From Misgurnus anguillicaudatus (lineage: Eukaryota > Chordata > Actinopteri > Cypriniformes > Cobitidae): 64,000 bases of DNA. Position numbers and translations under genes: made by a program. Below are positions 36,134 through 45,654 of this stretch, piece after piece. The stretch covers positions 2,421,001-2,485,000 of the forward strand of contig NW_027395277.1 of NCBI RefSeq assembly GCF_027580225.2. Direction: 5' to 3'. How positions within the stretch are numbered: position 1 is the first letter of the stretch; every line of letters starts with the position of its first letter. Under the pieces are notes generated by a model. That model saw only the letters and a program-made list of their open reading frames with translations, searched no databases and was not told the origin of the DNA.

Positions 36134-36318
36134 TTTAACCCAACATTGGGTCAAAAAAGGACAAATTCAATTTGCTGGGTTGTAATTTAACATATGCTGG
36201 GTTGTTTTTAACCCATTGTTGGGTCAAATATAATTTTTTTTAGGTTAATTTAACCCAAGGTCTGGTCCCATTTTTGACCTAACACAAAATAACCCAGCAT
36301 TTTTAGCTGTGCCATTTA
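36134..36318. mobile_element. MITE with AACCCA/TGGGTT repeats
   Basis: AACCCAACATTGGGTC, GCTGGGTTGT, AACCCATTGTTGGGTC and AATAACCCAGCATTTTTAG: short alternating inverted repeats of a common fish MITE. Non-coding. Confidence 0.6.
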
Positions 36319-36344
36319 AAACATTTTTCAAATTAAATAGCCTT

Positions 36345-36475
36345 TAACCCATTACATTAATGCATGAAACTTACAAGTGCTTTCCAGGTACATTTTTCCA
36401 GCATATGTTTTCTCTAAAAATCAAACCCATGACCTTTTGCGCTGCTGTACCATTTAAGCTTCATGAACTACTATC
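36345..36475 (-). mobile_element. tRNA-derived SINE with cyprinid-type tail
   Basis: Reading the minus strand: a head with AAAAGGTCATGGGTTTGATT (box B region) followed by a body ending near TTCATGCATTAATGTAATG, the order known for cyprinid SINEs. 5-prime end incomplete. Confidence 0.55.
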
Positions 36476-36824
36476 TTCTTTGTTTTTTCATGTCTGGGAA
36501 CTTGAACGATTACGCGTTCAGTGGGCACAAATCAGGAATGAGGCCTATAGGCTAAAAATATCCACCCTGGTTCTCCTTTCTGTACCCTTTCTCATCTTGG
36601 TGCATATTCATCCTCATACCTGTGGGACAAAAGAAAGCAGAATAAATGATTTATTGCGCAAGGAAGAATATATATCTCATTTTGGGGGAATAGAATAAAG
36701 TTTGGGCTAAAATATATATCATGATTCAGCAACAAATGGGAAATTAGACAGTCAGCATTGAAGACATAAACTCTTGTGCGAGCTGGCTAAGAATCTTTCC
36801 TGGGTTTAGATCTTAATTTTTATT
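36476..36824. other. Intergenic, no gene seen
   Basis: The 112-codon plus-strand frame at 36360-36698 starts inside the SINE and has no domain or splice support. Confidence 0.35.
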
Positions 36825-37716
36825 TAAAAGATTAGTGCATTTTCTTAAAAAAATCCAGATAATTTACTCACCACCATGTCATTCAAAATGTTGATGTCTT
36901 TCTTTGTTCAGTTGAGAAGAATTTATGTTTTTTGAGAAAAACATTGCAGGATTTTTCTTATTTTAATGGACTTTAATGGACCCCAACACTTAACAGTTTT
37001 AATGCAGTTTAAAATTGCAGTTTCAAAGGACTCTAAACGATCCCAAACGAGGCATAAGGGTCTTATCTAGTGAAACGATTGTCATTTTTGGCAAGAAAAA
37101 TATAAAATATGCACATTTAATCCACAACGTCTCTTCTTCCTCCGGTCTTGTGATGCGCCAGCGCGACCTCACGTAATACGTCATCATGTCAAGAGGTCAC
37201 GGATGACGTATCAAAACTACGCCCCAGTGTTTACAAGTGTGGAGAAAGAGGACCGTTCAGACGTTGTTGTATGTTGAATGATACTAATTTATGTCTGTGT
37301 CAGTTTATTGTTTAAAATGGTCCTCAAATGTTCGTTTCATATTTGTAACTCGTTTCGACATCATTACGCAATTACGTGAGGTTGCGCTGGCGCGTCACAG
37401 GACCGGAGAAAGACGAAAAGTTGTGGTTTAAAAGTGTTTTTTTTTCTTGCCAAAAATGACAATCGTTTCGCTAGATAAGACCCTTATGCCTCGTTTGGGA
37501 TCGTTTAGAGTCCTTTGAAACTGCATTTTTAAACTGCATTAAAACTTAGGGTTAGGGTTAAGTGTTGGGGTCCATTAAAATGAGATAAATCCTGGAATGT
37601 TTTCTTTAAAAAACATAATTTCTTCTCGACTGAACAAAGAAAGACATCAACATTTTGGATGACATGGTGATGAGTAAATAATCTGGATTTTTTTAAGAAA
37701 ATGGACTAATCCTTTA
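36825..37716. mobile_element. 900-bp foldback element, copy B
   Basis: The arms TAAAAGATTAGTGCATTTTC and GAAAATGGACTAATCCTTTA, about 290 bp each, match copy A at 25601-26500. The centre (for example GTGTTTACAAGTGTGGAGAA) is the reverse complement of copy A's centre, so the elements lie in opposite orientation. Non-coding. Confidence 0.8.
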
Positions 37717-38162
37717 ATTGTGTCTGACATTATTCTATGTATTGCATGCTTTTAAACAGTAGTAAAATGTGTAGTAATAACCCCATCTGAATTGGAAAAG
37801 AATTGGAGATATATGATTAGAGATACGTGAATGGGTAACAATCCTAAATGCTAAATTGTAAATTTACTGTAATTGATAAAGTTGTTCGTCGGGGATGCCA
37901 AATAATAGCATTAATTCGAGAGATAACCAAACTTCTGTACTATGATGAGAAATAAAATGTAAATAGAAAAAAAAAACGCGGAACGTAAAATATAATTAAT
38001 ATGAAAACTAAAGGAAAGTGCGCCATCGATTATAACCCCAATACTTTTCACCTGGGTGAATAAAAGTGTCTGCTGAATGCATAAATGTTAAGTAAATGTT
38101 AATTTAAAGTTTTAATAGCTAACTTTCACTATGACCAAACTATCATTTATCATTTAACTCAA
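37717..38162. other. Intergenic with a SINE-tail fragment
   Basis: 38050-38098 reads GTGTCTGCTGAATGCATAAA then TGTTAAGTAAATGTT, a plus-strand SINE tail. Nothing else recognised. Confidence 0.45.
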
Positions 38163-38975
38163 CCCAGTCTCATGTAGTTGAAAAATTCCAATTTTGCGTG
38201 CAAATGATACACCAATCCTTCCCGTTCACTTAATACGACGCATCTTTTTGTGTCATTTTATGTATTGGTGTCAATTTTTTTTCATTTTTTTTTTACTATT
38301 TTTGCTTGGGTTTGTGGTCAGATTTTTACCAAGCCCCTAAGATGACATTGGAGTAAAAAAAATCTAAAGTTTAGTTTCATGTGCACGTGAAACTTTCATG
38401 TGCTAACGCAAAACCTTCATGTGCAGAATTCTTTTTTTAAAGTTTAGTTTTGCGTGCTCACATGAAACTTTCGCATGCTCACGTGAAACTATCGCGTGAT
38501 CATGTGAATCTATCGGGTGCGCATGTGAAAGGGAAAGTTTCATGTGTGCACGCGATAGTTTCACGTGCGCACGCAAAACTAAACTTTATTTAATTTTTGC
38601 TCCATGCCCCTTAGGGGCTCCGTAGATTTGGTATTTGCTTTAGGGTGTAATTTAATATATAGGTTCCTCAATGTTTTTACAGCGCATCTTTTTTTGTCAT
38701 TTTTATGTATTGTTTTTTTTTACCATTTTTGCTTGGGTTTGTGGTTAGATTTGGGGTTTGGTTTAGGATGTCATTTTATGTAACAAAAAGTTGTTTTAAC
38801 CCCAAACCCAAGCAACAATGGTAAAAAAACAGAAAAAATTTGAATAAACTAATAAAACGACACAAAAAGATGCCCGTATTAAGTGAACGAGAAGGACTGG
38901 CGTATCATATGCACGCAAAATTTGAATTTAGTGTCTGTATTGCACAAGTTTTCACAGCATCTCCATGAGATTGGG
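38163..38975. mobile_element. CCCAGTCTCATG foldback element hosting an insertion
   Basis: Left CCCAGTCTCATGTAGTTG and right CTCCATGAGATTGGG are inverted repeats. The arms repeat ACCATTTTTGCTTGGGTTTG and its complement AACCCAAGCAACAATGGT. Split by the 38331-38621 element. Related to 20972-21449, and a fragment with TCCTTCCCGTTCACTTAA occurs at 60353-60372. Confidence 0.7.
38331..38621. mobile_element. Foldback element with CACGTG subrepeats, copy 2
   Basis: Starts AAGCCCCTAAGATGACATTG and ends CCCCTTAGGGGCTC. The core is a run of TTTCACGTGNGCACGCGAAA-like subrepeats in both orientations, more numerous than in the 15671-15852 copy (291 versus 182 bp overall). Non-coding. Confidence 0.7.
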
Positions 38976-39520
38976 CCCAGTTAACTATCAAACACACTAA
39001 ATGTGTTATGAATGACAAATAACCAGTGCTGTAGCTTTTATTCTGGGCCTTGATCTTTTTTCGTTCCCATCCGTTACCCTACCAGCTTACCCATTATAGA
39101 TACACAAATACATACAAACACAAATGAGGCCCTTGTGGCGATGTTTTAATAATGAGATGATAGTATATTTACTATACCTGTCGACAGGACCGTGTTGGTT
39201 GCACAATCGCTCTACAAAATTATCAAAAGGTTGTCCGCCCTTATAGCACAACATCCTGTTTGAGTTTTTTACCCTTTTTCCTGTGATTTCTATTTGATAA
39301 CATCAAAGATCAGGATACATTTACCAAACAAAAGTCCAATGCTTACACAATTAGACATCATTTGTGTCTACAGTAATGCACTTACAGTCAATAGGACATT
39401 GCAACAGTATAAACAATGCACGCTGTTTCACATGACCTAATATGAGACTATTGTGATAAGATCCATGTTGGAAATCTTATAGCCATTATTTTAATCCTAT
39501 CATATAGTGAACGTATAAAG
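38976..39520. other. Intergenic, no gene seen
   Basis: No repeat ends, exons or RNA genes recognised. Confidence 0.3.
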
Positions 39521-40541
39521 TAGAGCTGCACCGATATATCAGCTAATAATCGATATTGGACGATAGACGCAATTTTTCACACTACTGACTATCAGTGTTG
39601 GGGAAAGTAACTTTTAAAAGTAATGCAATATTGGGTTACTTCCCAAAAAGGGAACTAATTGCATTACTTAGTTACTTTTCATGGAAATTAATACTTGCAT
39701 TACTTTTAAGTTACTTTTGCGTTACTTTTTCTTACTTGTCTGAGGCTTGATCTCTTTCAGGCCTTGTGGGTGTTTTTCATGACTGAGAAGTTCTGCATCA
39801 GAAATTGCATATTTCCATCGCAAAAATGTCAAGCTCTTGCCTGCCATCTCCGTTTCAGACTCAAACTGTTCCCGCACAGGTGCGCACGCATAGAGTTTGC
39901 GTAATTATACGTGACTATGTTCAGTTTAATTCAGTACATTATTTTTTTTAAATCAAATTAAGTAAACTGAAAAGTAACTTGCATAAGTAAGTAACTCAAA
40001 AATTAATGTGTACATTTAAAAAGTAATGCGTTACTTTACTCGTTACTTCAGAAAAGTAATATTATTACGTAATGCATGTTACTTGTAATGCGTTACCCCC
40101 AACACTGCTGGCTTTTAGTCGATAGCTTAAAAACAGCCCATAGTCACGGCCGATATATACTGTCATGTAATAAAGAGAAAGTTCGCAGACTGTTCTTCTC
40201 CCTTTATTTATAAAAATTCAAAGTGGCAACGTTTCAATCAAAATATCTTCATCAGGCCATTTGATACTTTTGAAAATAAAGCGAATGTACATACTTAAAA
40301 ATACCAGATATATCCTGTCAATCAAAAGAGAACAGGAAATGAAATGAATTTGAGCTCTGTGTATAAAAAATTTAAAGAAACATCACTAGTTTAATGTTCA
40401 TTATTAATCGTCATTATATGAATGAATAACAATTTTCAGAATTTAGTCGATGCAAGTTTAAAATAACCATAAACTATCGGTATCGGCAGGTATCAGTCTG
40501 AAAAAACTGTGGTATTGATGGATTTTTTTGTCAGTGCATCT
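39521..40541. mobile_element. GCACCGATATATC-type element hosting a hAT MITE
   Basis: The left end TAGAGCTGCACCGATATATC and words such as CTATCGGTATCGGCAGGTAT near the right, ending at GTGCATCTC, mark the family also seen at 56104-56492. Interrupted at 39593-40107. A block GCAACGTTTCAATCAAAATA (40228-40247) suggests a further fragment. Confidence 0.55.
39593..40107. mobile_element. hAT-type MITE, CAGTGTTGGGGAAAGTAACT
   Basis: Starts CAGTGTTGGGGAAAGTAACT and ends CGTTACCCCCAACACTG. The flanking octamers CTGACTAT and CTGGCTTT match at 6 of 8 positions, as expected of an aged 8-bp hAT duplication. One of the most widespread teleost MITEs. Confidence 0.85.
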
Positions 40542-41345
40542 CTTATGCTGCGTTTACACCAGTCGCGGTAGAGTGTCAAGCACGAGTGATTTCAATTTTA
40601 AGTCAATGTGAAGATACGTTGACATGCGTCTGGAGGTCTCGCGGCGCAAGTGAGGCGTTTGGCACGTCGCGGTAGATGCGATTCCGCCTCATTCGCGCAT
40701 CTAGTTCGTGCGAATGGCGCAAATTGAGCGTCTGTCGTGGAACGCGCAAATGGTGCTTTTAATGCATTTTGCGTTTGACGCTGATGCCCGAGTTGAAAAA
40801 TTCGGCGGATTTTTGCGCCGCGTTAACCAATCAGGAGGCTGCTTGCTGCTTTGGCGGCAGCCCCACCCGGAGTTACTCATTTAACATGAAGGAACGCTTG
40901 ATATTGTCCGTAAGCAGTCACCCGGAGCTATACGACACAAGTTCTTATTTCTATAGAGACATAAAGAAAAAGGACCTCGCTGAAGAGTGTCAGTGAGGAC
41001 ATTCGGCAACCTGGTAAGTTGTAAATACACATTTCACTTTTGAGTCACGTTACATTTATCGACCCGCACCGTTTATTTTCCCCCTTTAGTAAGGTGACCA
41101 AATACAAACCGGTAACTCTCTCGATAAATGCACAACGTCAGCCTTCTGGCAAACAGACAACCGCATAGCACTTGCCCCTCCCACAAGAAGCGGATTTTGC
41201 CTCTGACGCGCGTCAAATGCTTGCTTTTTCTTCGCTTCTACTTTGCTCTACATGCGCGAATGCATTCAAACTGTTCAAGCAGCAAACTAGGCGTGGTAGA
41301 CGTGATTTTGACGCATGAAACGCGGTTGGTGTTAACGCAGCATAA
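40542..41345. mobile_element. CpG-rich transposon, TTATGCTGCGTTTACACCAG
   Basis: Left TTATGCTGCGTTTACACCAG and right TTGGTGTTAACGCAGCATAA are inverted repeats. About 800 bp, the longest copy of the family here. The frames of 75 and 90 codons inside show no transposase signature. Confidence 0.75.
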
Positions 41346-41469
41346 GTGCTTTAGGAAAATTATGAACATCACATTTTTGCCCTTTAAAGTCCCATCTTGA
41401 CACATTCATTATGTAATGTAAGTAGCATATGCGTGAGTAAAATAGTTAAAATTTTACAAGCTGTCACTG

Positions 41470-41630
41470 AGACGGTTCCCTTTAAAAGGTCCTAATACCT
41501 TTGAGGTACAAATATGCACTCTTTTGTACCAGTATGTACCTCTGAGCTAATAAAATGAACTCTGTAGGTGCAAAGGTGCACTTTTTGAAATGGTACCACC
41601 CCAGTGACAGCTAGGGACTATTTAAAAAAA
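41470..41630. mobile_element. Solo GGTACC-rich MITE copy
   Basis: Reads AAAAGGTCCTAATACCTTTG, TGTACCAGTATGTACCTCTG and ACCACCCCAGTGACAGCTAG: the non-amplified form of the sequence expanded at 42640-47995. Confidence 0.6.
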
Positions 41631-41799
41631 ATTCAATTTAATACATTTTACTTACATTCTGCAGTCAATCTTTGTTAGACTTTTAAAACATCTATAAACA
41701 CTGAAATTTGTCTTTTTGTTACTTAAATATTTGATTTAGCTACCGTACTCCAAAACACACTGTGTTGCATTTCTTCAGCTTGGATGATTTTAATGCAAG

Positions 41800-42240
41800 C
41801 GTTCTAGTTTTGTCACGCCGCATCATTGGCTGGCGGTGTAGACACAGTGTTAGGGTGATGGCTGAGTTCAGGGGTGGATCCCTCCGGCCCCTTTGACAGG
41901 CACAAACACAGAGAGTTGCTGGTGACCAGGACGGTCCGAGGGTGTGGAGATGTGGGGGGAGTTCACAGAGGTAAAGCACAGCCACTCCCTCTCCTGAATA
42001 GCCCTTCATTCTGGGCTGTTGTCCTGCTGAAGGGTAGGCAGTCCCGCCGGAGGCCGGGCCAGAACCGGGAACAAAAGACAAACTCAAAACCACATCACGA
42101 CTCTCAACAGCTACTTTGTGCCTTTTATTCTCCATATTCCTTTGTGTGTGTGTTTCTGACATAGCTAACTTTCTCCTACAGCTATAATAGTCGAGGACAA
42201 AATGCCCACATATGTTATCTTTCAAAACTTCAATTTGGAA
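41800..42240. other. GC-richer low-copy island
   Basis: Balanced to GC-rich sequence (GGCAGTCCCGCCGGAGGCCG at 42037-42056) without repeat ends. The overlapping frames of 161 codons (minus) and 96 codons (plus) are mutually antisense and lack domains. Candidate conserved non-coding DNA. Confidence 0.3.
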
Positions 42241-42249
42241 TCTTCACTG

Positions 42250-42639
42250 TTGTATCAATGAAGCAAATCCCGTTAAACGCCACAACATTTTTCATCAAAG
42301 CCCTCAAAGGGCACAGAAGATTTGCATGAATTGTCAATTGTCGAGGAGGTTTACCGGATAGGATATTAACCATTTTTTTAGCATTTTACCTTTATTTAGA
42401 AAACACTTTTAATATTTTTATATTTTATTTTATTTATATTTTTGGTTTTAGCCAACTGTACCTATAAATAAAGCCGCTAATAAAAGGGATAGTTGTCCCA
42501 AAAATAAAATAAAAATCTGTCAGCATTTACTCTCATTTTGTTACAAACCTGTATACATTTCTGATGAACAAAAAAAGATATTTTGAGAAATATTTGTAAC
42601 CAAACCGATCAGAGGCCCCATTGACTAGTATCAAAAAGT
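42250..42639. repeat. Left copy of a duplicated flank
   Basis: CGTTAAACGCCACAACATTT through GGGCACAGAAGATTTG (42273-42326), and then CATTTACTCTCATTTTGTTA to GAGGCCCCATTGACTA (42525-42627), recur at 44730-44926. The second part belongs to the AAAGGGATAGTT repeat family. The array MITE starts right after CATTGACTA. Confidence 0.6.
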
Positions 42640-44600
42640 ACAGCTCCGCACCTAAAGAGTTTATAAAGGGTACCAAAATAAATTATGGCATTTTAGTACC
42701 TCAGAGGTACATTATGGAACCAAAATATTGCATTTTCATACCTCAGGGGTACATAATGGTACCAAAAAGTGCATTTTAGTACTTCAGAGGTACATAATGG
42801 TACCAAAAAGTGCATTTTAGTACTTTAGAGGTACATAATGGTACCAAAAAGTGCCTTTTAGTCCCTCAGAGGTATATTATGGTACCAAAAAGTGCATTTT
42901 AGTACTTTAGAGGTACATAATGGTACCACAAAGTGCCTTTTAGTCCCTCAGAGATACATTATGGTACCAAAACAGTGCATTTTCATACCTCAGAGGTACA
43001 TAATGGTACCAAAACATTGCATTTTCATAGCTCAGAGGTACATAATGGTACCAAAATAGTGCATATTAGTACCTTGGGGGGAATATATTGGTCCCAAATG
43101 TATACGTATCTGTACATAAATAGCATTAACGAGTAGCAAAAGTACACCTTTGCACTTAAATAGTTCATATTTGTATACATTTTGCATTTTAGTACCTCAG
43201 AGGTACATAATGGTACGAAAAAGTGCATTTTAGTACCCCAGAGATACATAATGGTACCAAAATATTGCATTTTCATACCTCAGATGTACATAATGGTACC
43301 AAAATATTAGTACCTTGGGGGGAACATATTGGTTCCAAATGTATACGTATTTGTACATAAATAGCATTAGCAAGTACCAAAAGTACACCTTTGCACTTAA
43401 ATAGTTCATATTTGTATATATATTTTGCATTTTAGTACATCAAAGGTACATAATGGTACCAAAAAGTGCCTTTTTGTACCTCAGAGGTACATAAGGGTAC
43501 CAAAATATTGCATTTTCATACCTCAGAGGTACATAATGGTGCCAAAATGTGCATTTTAGTACTTTAGAGGTACATAATGATACCAAAACATTGCATTTTC
43601 ATACCTCAGAGGTACATAATGGTACCAAAATAGTGCATATTAGTACTTTGGGGGGAACATATTGGTCCCAAATGTATATGTATCTGTACATAAATAGCAT
43701 TAACGAGTAGCAAAAGTACACCTTTGCACTTAAATAGTTCATATTTGTATACATTTTGCATTTTAGTACCTCAGAGGTACATAATGGTACGAAAACTGCA
43801 TTTTACTACTTTAGAGGTACATAATGGTACGAAAAAGTGCATTTTAGTACCCCAGAGGTACATAATGGTACCAAAATATTAGTACCTTGGGGGGAATATA
43901 TTGGTCCCAAATGTATACGTATCTGTACATAAATAGCATATGCAAGTACCAAAAGTACACCTTTGCACTTAAAGAGTTCATATTTGTATATATATTTTGC
44001 ATTTTAGTACATCAAAGGTACATAATGGTACCAAAAAGTGCATTTTAGTACTTTAGAGGTACATAATGGTACCAAATAGTGCATATTAGTACCTTGGGGG
44101 GAACATATTGGTCCTAAATGTATACGTAGCTCTACATAAATAGCATTAGCAAGTAGCAAAAGTACACCTTTGCACTTAAAGAGTTCATATTTGTATATGC
44201 ATTTTAGTACCTCAGAGGTACATAATGGTACCAAAATAGTGCAGTTTAGTACCTCAGAGGTACATAATGGTACCAAAAAGGCGTTTTAGTACTTGAGAGG
44301 TATATAATGGTATTAAAAAGTGCATTTTAGTACCTCAGAGGTACATTATGGTACCAAAATATTGCATTTTCATAGTTCAGAGGTACATATTGGTTCCGAA
44401 ATATTGCATTTTAGTACCTCAGATGTACATGATGGTACCAAAAGAGTGCATATTAGTACCTCAGAGGTACATATTGGCATTCAAAAACTACACCTTTGTA
44501 CCTAAAGAGTCCATGTTAGTACCTCAGAGGTACATATAGGTACCAAATGTATACATATGTGTACCTTAATGGTACATATTAGAAACTTTTACTGCCCCAG
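42640..44600. repeat. 42-bp GTAC minisatellite, array 1
   Basis: Tandem, imperfect copies of a unit GTACCTCAGAGGTACATAAT + GGTACCAAAAAGTGCATTTTA. Each unit contains the near-perfect palindrome GTACCTCAGAGGTAC and the palindrome GGTACC. A longer variant containing TTGGGGGGAA recurs at 43074, 43315, 43648, 43887 and 44094, a higher-order repeat of about 205-335 bp. It ends with CTGCCCCAGCTTTTGTACC, typical of the solo MITE. The long frames inside are repeat artefacts. Confidence 0.9.
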
Positions 44601-45654
44601 CTTTTGTACCCTTCGAGCGGACTAAAAAAAGGAGTTTTAGCACTTACTATACGTCCATCAAATACTTTTGCTTCAAATCTGCCTAATCCGGGCCTCAGGC
44701 CATTCAGAAATACAGGTTTGTGGGCAGAACCCATTAAACGCCACAACATTTTTTCAGCAAAGTCCTCTAAGGGCACCGAAGATTCACCCCAAATTGAAAA
44801 TTCTGTCATCATTTACTTACTCTCATTTTGTTACAAACTTGTAAAAATGTCTTTGTTCTGATGAAAACAAAAGAGATATTTTGATAAATATTTGTAAACA
44901 AACCTATCAGAGGCCCCATTGACTATTCCTTTTTGAACTGTAGAACTCAATGGGGCCTTTGATGACAGAATTTTCATTTTTGGGTGAACTATCCCTTTAA
45001 CTAAAGATACTAAATAATAAAAAAGTGTGTGAAGGATTGGTGTAACAGTTTAAACTTGCTTCTGTTCTTGTTTTAGTCTTTATATTTTGTTGGTCCATCA
45101 GGAATATTTATAAGAGACCAAACACACACGGTGCATTATGCTGATAAGGAAAGTATTTGTGATGAATGTGTGTTTCTTTGGTGCGAGCGAGCGTGCACGT
45201 AGCACATTGCATTTATTACTGATACGGAAACTCGTACATCATAAGCAGACAACAACGGGACCTTGATAAAGTAACAGTGGTCATTCGAGACCACACACAT
45301 TGAGATTTTACTGCCAACAGGCACAGTGCATTATTTCTACTAGTGTAATGTGCTTTGGTATACTGTGCTGTACAATAACCCTCATTGACCTTTAGATTGC
45401 CCTTTATTGTGCAAACACAGAAAACAGCATCGTTTTTGTCTGTTTTACTCGGTTTCCACCTTGTAAGCTGGAATGTAGAAGACAAAAGTCAAACTCTTCA
45501 ATGCATGCTTTCCCAGAGATCTCTGATGCGATGGTGAAACCCAGCAGTGGCTGTCAAATTAAACCAGTTGGTACTTTTCTCAAACACTGTACGAAATGCT
45601 AAAATGGTTTGATGGCAATTAAAATTTAAATGCGCTGGTCCCTAGCGGTCACTG
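44601..45654. other. Spacer between minisatellite arrays, no gene seen
   Basis: 44730-44926 is the right copy of the duplicated flank, including the AAAGGGATAGTT-family repeat that ends GGTGAACTATCCCTTTAA at 44982-44999. The remainder (45000-45650) is low-copy looking, with no exon recognised. Confidence 0.45.

Noticed and set aside
37543..37562. Telomere-like TTAGGGTTAGGGTTA
   Set aside because: Barely two repeats inside an arm of a foldback element, far too short for an interstitial telomere.
41740..42225. 161-codon minus-strand frame
   Set aside because: No recognisable domain, low-complexity composition, and an overlapping antisense frame of 96 codons. Better explained by the higher GC content of the stretch.
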